Shown in pieces: positions 1 to 5,647 of a DNA stretch of 5,647 bases. Source of the stretch: Sulfuricella sp. (GTDB lineage: Bacteria > Pseudomonadota > Gammaproteobacteria > Burkholderiales > Sulfuricellaceae); the NCBI GenBank assembly GCA_030696235.1, contig JAUYSN010000245.1:1-5647 (forward strand). The letters are read 5' to 3'. Numbering within the stretch: the first letter of the stretch is position 1; the number at the start of each line of letters is the position of its first letter. The notes under the pieces were generated by a model. It worked only from the letters and a program-made list of their open reading frames with translations. It did not search any database and was not told where the DNA came from. The translations under genes and the position numbers were made by a program.

Positions 1-1
1 G

Positions 2-1216
2 CTGGCCGCGCTGGCCGAGGGCGTTACTGAGGTCAAGGCCCTGCTTGCCTCCGACGACACCCAGCATATGCTGGGTGCACTTAAACAACTGGGCGTCAAC
101 TGGAAGCAACACGGCGATAGCCGGGATTACCGGGTGGAGGGTGTGGGCGGCGAGTTTCCGGTGAAGCTGGCCGACCTTTTTCTGGGTAACGCCGGCACTG
201 CCTTTCGTCCGCTTACCGCCGCTCTCGCCCTGTCTCACGGCGAATATCGATTGAGCGGCGTGCCGCGCATGCATGAGAGGCCGATCGGCGACCTGGTCGA
301 TGCCCTGCGCCAGCTCGGTGCGGATATCGCCTATCTCGGCAACGAAGGTTACCCACCGCTTGCCGTCAAGCCGGCAGCGATCAGGGCGTCAGGTCGGGTC
401 CAGGTGCGCGGCAACGTGTCCAGCCAGTTCCTCACGGCGCTGCTGATGGCCGCTCCGCTGGCGCGGCAGGACGTGACCATCGAAGTGGTTGGCGAACTGA
501 TCTCCAAGCCGTATATCGAGATTACGCTGAACCTGATGAGCCGATTCGGTGTCGAGGTCGAGCGCCAAGGCTGGCAGGCATTCACCATCCATGCTGGACA
601 GACGTATCGCAGCCCTGGCGTGATCCATGTCGAGGGTGATGCTTCGAGCGCTTCCTATTTTCTTGCTGCCGGCGCGATTGGTGGCGGGCCGGTGCGGGTC
701 GAAGGCGTGGGCAAAGCCAGCATCCAGGGCGATGTGCGCTTCGCCGAGGCGCTGGTGCAAATGGGCGCCGAAGTCACGATGGGCGACAACTGGATCGAGG
801 CGCGCGCCCCCAAAAGCGGGAAACTCAAGGCTCTAGATCTCGACTGCAACCATATTCCCGACGCGGCGATGACACTGGCAGTGGCGGCCCTGTTTGCCGA
901 CGGCACGACCACCCTGCGCAACATCGCCAGCTGGCGCGTCAAGGAAACCGACCGCATCGCCGCCATGGCGACCGAGCTGCGTAAGGTCGGCGCGACCGTG
1001 GAGGAAGGCGCAGACTACATTCGCGTCACCCCGCCTCACCCCTCGCGTCTCACCCCTCATGCCAGCATCGATACCTACGACGATCACCGCATGGCGATGT
1101 GCTTTTCCCTGGTAGCGCTGGGCGGCGTGCCGGTCAGGATCAACGACCCCAAGTGCGTCGCCAAGACTTTCCCGGATTATTTCGAACGCCTGAGCTCAAT
1201 AGCGAAAACGGCCTGA
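2..1216 (+). CDS. aroA: 3-phosphoshikimate 1-carboxyvinyltransferase (EPSP synthase), 5' partial
   Basis: AroA transfers the enolpyruvyl group of phosphoenolpyruvate to shikimate-3-phosphate in the cytoplasm, the sixth step of the shikimate pathway towards chorismate. The reading frame is open from base 2, so the gene enters from the left. By comparison with E. coli AroA (427 aa, recalled), about 30 residues are missing, including the N-terminal substrate-binding Lys/Ser/Arg. The 404 visible residues carry the class I EPSP synthase signatures in order: [58 protein letters not shown] (catalytic Asp), WRVKETDR (catalytic Glu), YDDHRMAM and [14 protein letters not shown]. The ATG at 68 is internal, since homology continues upstream of it. 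One oddity is a linker of about 12 residues between TPP and TYDDH (E. coli has about 9), encoded by a 7-bp tandem repeat at 1034-1061. cmk follows after 7 nt, so the two genes are probably cotranscribed. Confidence 0.97.
   Translation: MAALAEGVTEVKALLASDDTQHMLGALKQLGVNWKQHGDSRDYRVEGVGGEFPVKLADLFLGNAGTAFRPLTAALALSHGEYRLSGVPRMHERPIGDLVDALRQLGADIAYLGNEGYPPLAVKPAAIRASGRVQVRGNVSSQFLTALLMAAPLARQDVTIEVVGELISKPYIEITLNLMSRFGVEVERQGWQAFTIHAGQTYRSPGVIHVEGDASSASYFLAAGAIGGGPVRVEGVGKASIQGDVRFAEALVQMGAEVTMGDNWIEARAPKSGKLKALDLDCNHIPDAAMTLAVAALFADGTTTLRNIASWRVKETDRIAAMATELRKVGATVEEGADYIRVTPPHPSRLTPHASIDTYDDHRMAMCFSLVALGGVPVRINDPKCVAKTFPDYFERLSSIAKTA
1034..1061 (+). repeat. Heptad tandem repeat, four units, inside aroA
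   Basis: Four consecutive 7-bp units read CCTCACC, CCTCGCG, TCTCACC and CCTCATG. Two match the consensus exactly or nearly so and two are diverged. The tract lies in coding sequence and is translated as [10 protein letters not shown] in a linker just before the conserved TYDDHRMAM motif of AroA. The same unit occurs at 1240-1267 and 4492-4528. Confidence 0.75.
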
Positions 1217-1223
1217 AGTAAAG

Positions 1224-1928
1224 ATGATGATGACCAACCCCTCACCCCTCACCCCTCATGCCTCACCTGAAAGTCCGGTTATCGCCATTGATGGCCCCTC
1301 CGCATCCGGCAAAGGCACGGTGGCGCAACTCGTCGCCCAGGCGCTGGGCTTCCACTATCTCGACAGCGGCGCCTTGTACCGGTTGCTGGCCCTGGCGGCA
1401 GGGCGGCACGGCGTGTCGTTCGACGACGAGGAAGGGTTGGCGCGCTTGGCGGAAGGGCTGGCCATCCGCTTCGAGGGCAGCGAGGTGTGGCTGGATGGCG
1501 AGCCGGTGGGGGATGCGATTCGCACCGAAGAGTGCGGCAACGGCGCCTCGCGTATCGCCGCCTATCCCCGCGTGCGTGCGGCGCTGCTTGATCTGCAGCG
1601 CGCCTTCCACAAGGCTCCGGGGCTGGTTGCGGACGGTCGCGACATGGGTTCGGTGGTGTTCCCTGGGGCGATGCTCAAAATATTTCTGACCGCCAGCGCT
1701 GAGGTGCGTGCCGATCGCCGGTATAAACAGTTGATGGAAAAAGGAATGCATGCTAATATCAACCAGATTTTGCATGACATCAGGCAACGCGATGAGCGCG
1801 ACAGCGCGCGGAGCGTGGCCCCATTGCAAAAATGTGCGGATGCCAGTTTGCTGGATACCAGTTCCCTGACCATTGTCGAAGCGGTGGACGAGGTGCTGGC
1901 AAGGTTCAAGCAGGTTCGTGTCCGATAG
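1224..1928 (+). CDS. cmk: Cytidylate (CMP/dCMP) kinase
   Basis: Cmk phosphorylates CMP and dCMP with ATP in the cytoplasm, feeding CTP and dCTP pools. The 234-aa product carries the P-loop GPSASGKGT (residues 24-32), LDSGALYR (46-53), IRTEE (99-103), the CMP-binding stretch [11 protein letters not shown] (137-147) and the LID-type motif RDERDSAR (189-196). This is the bacterial Cmk pattern; E. coli Cmk has 227 aa (recalled). Three ATG codons in a row (1224, 1227, 1230) follow a weak GAAG at 1215-1218, and the exact start among them cannot be settled. No usable start codon lies between them and the P-loop strand VIAIDG. The N-terminal extension of about 10 residues is therefore real, and it is encoded by a 7-bp tandem repeat. 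cmk sits between aroA and rpsA, as in many proteobacteria, and its 3' half may hold a promoter for rpsA. Confidence 0.97.
   Translation: MMMTNPSPLTPHASPESPVIAIDGPSASGKGTVAQLVAQALGFHYLDSGALYRLLALAAGRHGVSFDDEEGLARLAEGLAIRFEGSEVWLDGEPVGDAIRTEECGNGASRIAAYPRVRAALLDLQRAFHKAPGLVADGRDMGSVVFPGAMLKIFLTASAEVRADRRYKQLMEKGMHANINQILHDIRQRDERDSARSVAPLQKCADASLLDTSSLTIVEAVDEVLARFKQVRVR
1240..1267 (+). repeat. Heptad tandem repeat, four units, at the cmk start
   Basis: Four 7-bp units in register read CCTCACC, CCTCACC, CCTCATG and CCTCACC. They lie 8 nt after the third of the three ATG codons of cmk and encode the residues around [10 protein letters not shown]. Bases 1248-1262 are identical to 1049-1063 in aroA and are read in the same frame. 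Confidence 0.85.
1731..1759 (+). promoter_or_regulatory. Candidate sigma70-type promoter inside cmk, for rpsA
   Basis: TTGATG at 1731-1736 and TAATAT at 1754-1759 are separated by exactly 17 nt, and TG at 1751-1752 gives an extended -10 element. Each hexamer matches the consensus at four of six positions. The patch is AT-richer than the surrounding cmk sequence. A start near 1766 would give rpsA a leader of about 320 nt. From memory, E. coli rpsA is also transcribed from promoters in the upstream cmk region. The same bases encode the conserved Cmk segment around KGMHANI, so the match could be accidental. Confidence 0.3.
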
Positions 1929-2085
1929 GCGCCTCGAGCTCCAACAGTTTTGTCGGTTGAAACATTTCTTTCGCTATTGCGGCATGTTTCCCTTTGCAGG
2001 CTGTTAAAACTTCTGGCGAGTGATAACTAACCCCGTTGCTTTTGCCATCCGGGCAACAGCCGGGCATTTTCAGGTTTTTTAAACA
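1929..2085 (+). promoter_or_regulatory. rpsA leader with potential hairpins and weak ribosome binding site
   Basis: This 157-nt stretch is the only sizeable gap before the terminator and holds no gene. It contains an inverted repeat GAAACAT (1959-1965) / ATGTTTC (1984-1990) enclosing a small CGC-TATT-GCG hairpin (1972-1981). It also has a stem TTGCC (2042-2046) / GGCAA (2052-2056), overlapping a direct repeat CCGGGCA (2049-2055 and 2060-2066). Just before the start codon there is only AGG (2072-2074) followed by a T/A-rich run, so no good Shine-Dalgarno is present. In gammaproteobacteria the rpsA initiation region is structured, lacks a strong Shine-Dalgarno and is repressed by free S1; this leader fits that plan. 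I found no convincing sigma70 promoter within it. Confidence 0.45.
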
Positions 2086-3810
2086 ATGACTACTGCTTCC
2101 CCTTCCCCTACTGCTTCACTATCCACTGAAAGTTTCGCCGCTCTGTTCGAAGCGAGCTTGTCCCACCAGGAAATGCGCGCCGGCGAGGTCATCACCGCCG
2201 AGGTCGTGCGTGTCGATAACGACAGCGTGGTGGTCAATGCCGGCCTGAAATCCGAAAGTGTCATCGACGCCAACGAATTCAAGAACGACAAGGGCGAAAT
2301 CGAGGTTAAACCCGGCGATTTCGTCAAGGTTGCGATCGAAATGCTGGAAGACGGCTACGGTTCTACCAAGCTGTCGCGCGAGAAAGCCAAGCGCGTCGCC
2401 GCCTGGCTGGATCTGGAAGCCGCCATGGAAGAGGGTACGCTGGTCAGCGGTATGGTCCAGGGCAAGGTCAAGGGCGGCCTGACCGTGATGGTCAATGGTA
2501 TTCGCGCCTTCCTGCCGGGTTCGCTGGTGGATATTCGTCCGGTCAAGGACACTACCCCCTACGAAAACAAGGAAATGGAATTCAAGGTCATCAAGCTGGA
2601 CCGCAAGCGCAACAACGTTGTGGTTTCGCGCAAGGCCGTGCTGGAGCAGAGCCTGGGCGCCGAGCGTCAGGCACTGCTGGGCAACCTGAAAGAAGGCATG
2701 GTCGTCAAGGGTATCGTCAAGAACATCACCGACTACGGCGCGTTCGTGGATCTGGGTGGTGTCGACGGCCTGCTGCACATCACCGACCTGGCCTGGCGCC
2801 GCGTCAAGCATCCTTCCGAAGTGCTGGCTGTGGGTGATGAAGTCGAAGCCGTGGTGCTCAAGTTCGACCAGGAGAAGAACCGTGTTTCCCTGGGCGTTAA
2901 GCAGCTGGGTGATGATCCCTGGGTCAACCTGTCCCGCCGCTATCCGCAGGGCACCCGCATGTTCGGCAAGGTCACCAACCTGACCGACTACGGTGCGTTC
3001 GTCGAGATCGAGCAGGGCATCGAAGGCCTGGTGCACGTCTCCGAAATGGACTGGACCAACAAGAACGTGCATCCGGGTAAAGTGGTGCAGCTGGGCGACG
3101 AAGTCGAAGTCATGATCCTGGAAATCGACGAAGAGCGCCGCCGCATCTCCCTCGGCATGAAACAGTGCAAGTCCAATCCCTGGGATGACTTTGCCGTTAC
3201 CCACAAGAAGGGTGACAAAGTCTCCGGCCAGATCAAGTCCATCACCGACTTTGGCGTGTTCATCGGCCTGCCCGGCGGCATCGACGGTCTGGTGCACCTG
3301 TCCGACCTGTCCTGGAATATGCCGGGCGAAGAGGCCGTGCGCAACTACAAGAAGGGCGACGAAGTCGAAGCCATGGTGCTGGCGATCGACGCCGAGCGCG
3401 AGCGCATCTCCCTGGGTATCAAGCAGATGGAAGGCGATCCGTTCACCAATTACGTTTCCGTTAACGACAAGGGCAGCATCGTCAAGGGTGTCGTCAAGTC
3501 GGCGGATGCCAAGGGTGCGGTCATCACTCTCGACGGCGAAGTGGAAGGTTATCTGCGCGCTTCCGAAGTGTCGCGCGACCGTGTCGAGGACATTCGCACT
3601 CACCTCAAGGAAGGCGACGAAGTCGAGGCCAAGATTATTAATATCGACCGCAAGAACCGCAATATCAACCTGTCCATCAAGGCCAAGGATATGGCGGACG
3701 AGGCCGATGTGATGCAGAAGATGTCGGCTAGCGATACCGGCGCCGCCGGCACCACCAACCTTGGAGCGCTGTTGAAGGCCAAGATGGATACGAAGCAAAC
3801 TGGCCAATAA
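2086..3810 (+). CDS. rpsA: 30S ribosomal protein S1, six S1 domains
   Basis: S1 binds mRNA on the 30S subunit and is needed to initiate on structured or poorly Shine-Dalgarno-led messages; it also represses its own translation. The 574-aa product (E. coli 557, recalled) contains six S1 repeats beginning near residues 33, 117, 205, 289, 376 and 463. The first two are diverged ribosome-binding repeats. The last four are RNA-binding, with the typical G-x-V-x-x-I-T-D-Y/F-G-A/V-F and R-x-S-L-G signatures ([30 protein letters not shown]). The C-terminus ends in the betaproteobacterial-looking [10 protein letters not shown]. The ATG at 2086 is preceded by a poor Shine-Dalgarno, as is usual for rpsA. 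Residues 2-14 are a Ser/Thr/Pro/Ala-rich extension containing a short DNA duplication. ihfB follows after 27 nt, so cotranscription is likely. Confidence 0.98.
   Translation: MTTASPSPTASLSTESFAALFEASLSHQEMRAGEVITAEVVRVDNDSVVVNAGLKSESVIDANEFKNDKGEIEVKPGDFVKVAIEMLEDGYGSTKLSREKAKRVAAWLDLEAAMEEGTLVSGMVQGKVKGGLTVMVNGIRAFLPGSLVDIRPVKDTTPYENKEMEFKVIKLDRKRNNVVVSRKAVLEQSLGAERQALLGNLKEGMVVKGIVKNITDYGAFVDLGGVDGLLHITDLAWRRVKHPSEVLAVGDEVEAVVLKFDQEKNRVSLGVKQLGDDPWVNLSRRYPQGTRMFGKVTNLTDYGAFVEIEQGIEGLVHVSEMDWTNKNVHPGKVVQLGDEVEVMILEIDEERRRISLGMKQCKSNPWDDFAVTHKKGDKVSGQIKSITDFGVFIGLPGGIDGLVHLSDLSWNMPGEEAVRNYKKGDEVEAMVLAIDAERERISLGIKQMEGDPFTNYVSVNDKGSIVKGVVKSADAKGAVITLDGEVEGYLRASEVSRDRVEDIRTHLKEGDEVEAKIINIDRKNRNINLSIKAKDMADEADVMQKMSASDTGAAGTTNLGALLKAKMDTKQTGQ
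2090..2117 (+). repeat. 10-bp direct repeat in the rpsA N-terminal codons
   Basis: CTACTGCTTC occurs at 2090-2099 and again at 2108-2117, 18 nt apart, separated by a C-rich stretch. Because the spacing is a multiple of three, both copies keep the frame and encode TAS twice (residues 2-5 and 8-11). It looks like a small in-frame duplication that lengthened the S1 N-terminus. Confidence 0.6.
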
Positions 3811-3822
3811 CAACCCAACCTC

Positions 3823-3828
3823 GGAAGG
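3823..3828 (+). promoter_or_regulatory. Ribosome binding site of ihfB
   Basis: GGAAGG lies 9 nt before the ATG at 3838, in the 27-nt gap after the rpsA stop. It is a clear Shine-Dalgarno-like sequence, in contrast to the poor one of rpsA, and it supports the chosen ihfB start. Confidence 0.7.
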
Positions 3829-3837
3829 TCAAAGCTT

Positions 3838-4119
3838 ATGACAAAATCGGAGCTGATTTCGAAGCTGGCAATGCGTTACCCGCAACTGGTAACCAAGGAT
3901 GCGGAGCTGGCTGTGAAGACGATCCTCGACGCAATGGGCGATAGCTTGTCCCAGGGCGAGCGCATCGAGATCCGGGGATTCGGCAGTTTTAGCCTGAATT
4001 ACCGGCCACCCAGAGTCGGGCGCAATCCAAAAACCGGCGGCAAGGTGAGCGTACCTGAAAAGTATGTACCACACTTCAAGGCCGGCAAGGAATTGCGCGA
4101 GCGGGTTGATGCCAATTAA
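3838..4119 (+). CDS. ihfB: Integration host factor beta subunit
   Basis: IHF beta pairs with IHF alpha to form a nucleoid protein that bends DNA sharply at specific sites and assists transcription, replication and recombination. The 93-aa product (E. coli 94, recalled) begins [10 protein letters not shown] and has the DNABII fold throughout. [12 protein letters not shown] (residues 40-51) is followed by the DNA-binding arm [12 protein letters not shown] (56-67), with the intercalating proline at 64, and by [16 protein letters not shown] at the C-terminus. These features, with the rpsA neighbour, separate the beta subunit from IHF alpha and HU. It has its own good ribosome binding site 27 nt after rpsA, and transcription most likely ends at the terminator that follows. 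Confidence 0.98.
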   Translation: MTKSELISKLAMRYPQLVTKDAELAVKTILDAMGDSLSQGERIEIRGFGSFSLNYRPPRVGRNPKTGGKVSVPEKYVPHFKAGKELRERVDAN

Positions 4120-4132
4120 ATCGGGTAAGTTG

Positions 4133-4147
4133 GGTTACTGACTAACC
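4133..4147 (+). repeat. Small inverted repeat ahead of the ihfB terminator
   Basis: GGTTA (4133-4137) and TAACC (4143-4147) form a 5-bp stem with the loop CTGAC, ten bases before the main terminator stem. It may be an accessory hairpin, or chance. Confidence 0.3.
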
Positions 4148-4156
4148 GGAAGGCAC

Positions 4157-4197
4157 GGCGGCATAATCGAAAGATCATGCCGCCTTTTTCTTGTTTT
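4157..4197 (+). terminator. Rho-independent terminator after ihfB
   Basis: GGCGGCAT (4157-4164) pairs perfectly with ATGCCGCC (4177-4184). After one A/C mismatch the stem continues with ATC/GAT closed by a GAAA tetraloop (4169-4172). TTTTTCTTGTTTT (4185-4197) follows directly. A strong GC-rich stem, a GNRA loop and a T-tract together make this a textbook intrinsic terminator on the + strand. It ends only 15 nt before the lapA start codon. Confidence 0.92.
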
Positions 4198-4200
4198 AAT
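4192..4200 (+). promoter_or_regulatory. Possible extended -10 element for lapAB over the terminator T-tract
   Basis: TG at 4192-4193, one base, then TTTAAT at 4195-4200 (five of six matches to TATAAT) form an extended -10. There is no recognisable -35 at the proper distance, where the terminator hairpin lies. A start near 4207 would leave a leader of only about 6 nt before lapA and cut into its Shine-Dalgarno. T-rich terminator tails easily produce such matches by chance. Confidence 0.2.
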
Positions 4201-4212
4201 GATTGAGGAATA

Positions 4213-4485
4213 ATGCGCTACTTGTCCTGGTTGCTTGGCTTCGTTCTGTTCCTGCTGGCCCTGGGTTTTGCGGTAAAGAACAGCGGCGCCGTCGCGGTCC
4301 ATTATTATCTGGGGTACCAGTGGCAGGCACCGCTGGTTCTGGTGATCCTGGTGTTTTTCTTCGCTGGTGTTGCGGTCGGCGTGGCCGCCAGCCTGCGTTT
4401 TATTTTCAGGCAGCGGCGTGAGATTTTTTCCCTTAAACGGGAAATGCGGGCCAGGGCACAGGCGGAAAAGAGCAATGCGGAATGA
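4213..4485 (+). CDS. lapA: Lipopolysaccharide assembly protein A (DUF1049 family)
   Basis: LapA is a small inner-membrane protein that works with LapB in lipopolysaccharide assembly in E. coli; its biochemical role is not well defined. The 90-aa product has a hydrophobic helix at residues 4-21 and the family-typical N-terminal pattern with VKNSGAVAVHYYLG (21-34) between helices. A second helix spans residues 40-64 (PLVLVILVFFFAGVAVGV...), and a basic, probably coiled-coil tail (RQRREIFSLKREMRARAQAEK) is expected in the cytoplasm. E. coli LapA is about 102 aa (recalled), so this form is slightly shorter at the C-terminus. GAGGAA at 4205-4210 gives a Shine-Dalgarno close to the ATG. The strong terminator just upstream suggests a transcription unit separate from ihfB, or one fed by readthrough. 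lapB begins 49 nt downstream. Confidence 0.93.
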   Translation: MRYLSWLLGFVLFLLALGFAVKNSGAVAVHYYLGYQWQAPLVLVILVFFFAGVAVGVAASLRFIFRQRREIFSLKREMRARAQAEKSNAE

Positions 4486-4491
4486 GTGATG

Positions 4492-4528
4492 CTCACCTCT
4501 TACCTCTTACCCATTACCCACATAACCC
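4492..4528 (+). repeat. Degenerate heptad tandem repeat filling the lapA-lapB gap
   Basis: Units in register read CTCACCT, CTTACCT, CTTACCC and ATTACCC, then a 9-nt degenerate unit ACATAACCC. The consensus YTYACCY matches the heptads at 1034-1061 and 1240-1267 in both sequence and orientation. The tract occupies almost the whole 49-nt intergenic space, leaving only ATAAAG before the lapB start codon. Confidence 0.75.
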
Positions 4529-4534
4529 ATAAAG

Positions 4535-5647
4535 ATGGAATTCGAATACTGGTGGCTCCTGACTTTTCCGTTGTTCTTCAGCCTGGGCTGGATGGCGGCG
4601 CGGATCGATATCAAGCATGTCATGACCGAGTCGCGTCGGCTGCCGGCCTCCTATTTCCAGGGGCTGAACTTCCTTCTCAACGAGCAGACCGACAAGGCGA
4701 TCGAGGCTTTCATCGAAATCGCCAAGGCGGATAACGAAACGGTCGAGCTGCAATTTGCGCTCGGCAGCCTGTTCCGCCGTCGCGGCGAGGTGGAACGCGC
4801 CATCCGCATGCACCAGAGCCTGCTGGAGCGCACCGACCTGGAACAGGAAAAGAAACTGACCGCGATGAACGAACTGGGTCAGGATTACCTGAAGGCGGGC
4901 TTGCTGGATCGTGCCGAGCAGGTTTTCAGCGAGTTGCAGCAAACTCACTACTCCAGCGGAGCGCTGAAATACCTGCTGGAAATCTATGTGCTGGAAAAGG
5001 ACTGGCTCAAGGCCGTTGAGGCGGCTCACAGGCTGGGCGAGATTTCCAGCCGCTCCTACCAGGTCGAGATCGCCCATTTCTATTGTGAATTGGCGGCGAG
5101 CGAGATTGCCCATTCCGACCATGCCGCTGCACGCGAACATCTGGATGAAGCGTTGCGGGTGAATCGCGACAGCGTGCGCGCCAATATCCTGCATGGCGAC
5201 ATCGAAATCGCCGAGGGGCGGCACGAGGCAGCGATCCAGTGCTGGAAGCGGGTTGAAACGCAAAATCCGGCGCACCTCGCTCTGGTGGCGGAGCGCCTTC
5301 TGGCGAGCCATCGCGCGCTCGACCGGTTTGCCGAAGGCATGGATCTGCTGCGTGGCTACCTGGCTCGCTACGGCTCGCTGGATATGCTGAACGTGATTTT
5401 TCAGGCGGTGCTGGAAACCGAGGGGCCGCGGGTCGCCTATCAGCTGGCGCGCGAAGAGGTGCGACGTAATCCCAGCATGCGCGGCCTCGACCGGCTGCTG
5501 GAGGCGCAATTGATGGAAGCCCCCGCCGAGCGCAGGCAGGATTTGCAGTTGGTGCATAACCTGATTCATCAGCACTCCGCCGGGCTGGCGTTGTATCGTT
5601 GCGAGAACTGCGGATTCAGGGCGCGCCAGTATTTCTGGCATTGCCCC
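4535..5647 (+). CDS. lapB: Lipopolysaccharide assembly protein B, TPR protein, 3' partial
   Basis: LapB (formerly YciM) is an inner-membrane-anchored TPR protein. In E. coli it delivers LpxC to the FtsH protease and so limits lipid A synthesis. The frame stays open for 371 codons to the right edge. E. coli LapB has 389 aa (recalled), so about 18 codons are missing. A membrane anchor lies at residues 6-22 (WWLLTFPLFFSLGWMAA). TPR repeats follow from about residue 37 to 330, including FLLNEQTDKAIEAF, GSLFRRRGEVERAI, GQDYLKAGLLDRAEQVF and EIAHFYCELA, all close to E. coli. A rubredoxin-type metal site begins with CENC (356-359) and the Cys of the second pair at 370; the final Cys lies outside. 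The start at 4535 is fixed by an in-frame TAA at 4523-4525. No Shine-Dalgarno is seen because a repeat tract fills the upstream space. Confidence 0.95.
   Translation, partial: MEFEYWWLLTFPLFFSLGWMAARIDIKHVMTESRRLPASYFQGLNFLLNEQTDKAIEAFIEIAKADNETVELQFALGSLFRRRGEVERAIRMHQSLLERTDLEQEKKLTAMNELGQDYLKAGLLDRAEQVFSELQQTHYSSGALKYLLEIYVLEKDWLKAVEAAHRLGEISSRSYQVEIAHFYCELAASEIAHSDHAAAREHLDEALRVNRDSVRANILHGDIEIAEGRHEAAIQCWKRVETQNPAHLALVAERLLASHRALDRFAEGMDLLRGYLARYGSLDMLNVIFQAVLETEGPRVAYQLAREEVRRNPSMRGLDRLLEAQLMEAPAERRQDLQLVHNLIHQHSAGLALYRCENCGFRARQYFWHCP

Noticed and set aside
68..70. ATG at 68 as the aroA start
   Set aside because: The frame is open to base 2, and the upstream residues (LAALAEG...LLASDDTQH) match EPSP synthase. 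The true start is outside the window.
1756..1769. A possible IHF binding site (TATCAACCAGATTTT) in cmk
   Set aside because: It misses the WATCAANNNNTTR consensus by one base of spacing and falls in codons conserved in Cmk. The support is too weak to list as a site.
1957..1985. TTGAAA at 1957 as the -35 of an rpsA promoter
   Set aside because: At 16-18 nt spacing there is no acceptable -10 (around CGGCAT). TATTGC is only 12 nt away and CATGTT is 20 nt away.
2119..3813. A 564-codon open frame antisense to rpsA
   Set aside because: It mirrors almost the whole of rpsA, and its His/Asp/Leu-rich product has no recognisable motif. Strong codon bias in rpsA removes stop codons from the opposite strand. 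The six S1 domains prove which strand is real.
4486..4734. An 82-codon frame starting at GTG 4486 right after lapA
   Set aside because: It is out of frame with lapB and merely reads through the heptad repeat. The lapB frame from 4535 has full homology over the same bases.
4514..5641. A 375-codon open frame antisense to lapB
   Set aside because: It lies opposite a frame with clear LapB homology, including TPR repeats and CENC. The antisense product is Gln/His/Leu-rich with no domain pattern, as expected for a shadow of a GC-rich gene.

Overview
The window looks like ordinary, GC-rich proteobacterial chromosome, most likely from a betaproteobacterium (perhaps the Nitrosomonadales/Gallionellaceae/Sulfuricella neighbourhood, which is a looser guess). 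Evidence for this is the gene order aroA-cmk-rpsA-ihfB-lapA-lapB, the betaproteobacterial style of the S1 N-terminus ([11 protein letters not shown]...EMRAGEV), and protein sequences close to but clearly distinct from the E. coli versions. All genes lie on the + strand, packed head to tail. There is no mobile element, tRNA, rRNA or CRISPR.

Layout: 2-1216 is aroA (EPSP synthase), missing about its first 30 codons off the left edge. After 7 nt comes cmk (cytidylate kinase, 1224-1928). A 157-nt gap (1929-2085) with potential hairpins and a poor Shine-Dalgarno leads to rpsA (ribosomal protein S1 with six S1 domains, 2086-3810). ihfB (IHF beta subunit, 3838-4119) follows after 27 nt. A strong intrinsic terminator (4157-4197) then closes this block. 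Only 15 nt later begins lapA (4213-4485), a small two-helix inner-membrane protein. lapB (4535 to the right edge) follows and lacks about its last 18 codons. lapA-lapB controls lipopolysaccharide synthesis in E. coli.

The genes join one conserved chromosomal neighbourhood: the end of the shikimate pathway (aroA), nucleotide supply (cmk), translation initiation (rpsA), nucleoid architecture (ihfB) and envelope quality control (lapAB). S1 is expected to control its own synthesis through the leader in front of rpsA.

The feature not explained by the genes is a family of degenerate 7-bp tandem repeats with the unit CTCACCY, all in the same orientation. They occur at three places: inside the aroA 3' coding region (1034-1061), at the very start of cmk (1240-1267), and filling the lapA-lapB gap (4492-4528). 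The aroA and cmk copies share an identical 15-mer read in the same frame, so the two unrelated enzymes both carry the peptide LTPHA. I see no new defence, mobile or metabolic system here. The repeats, the terminator placed directly before lapA, and the rpsA control region are the points that deserve a second look.
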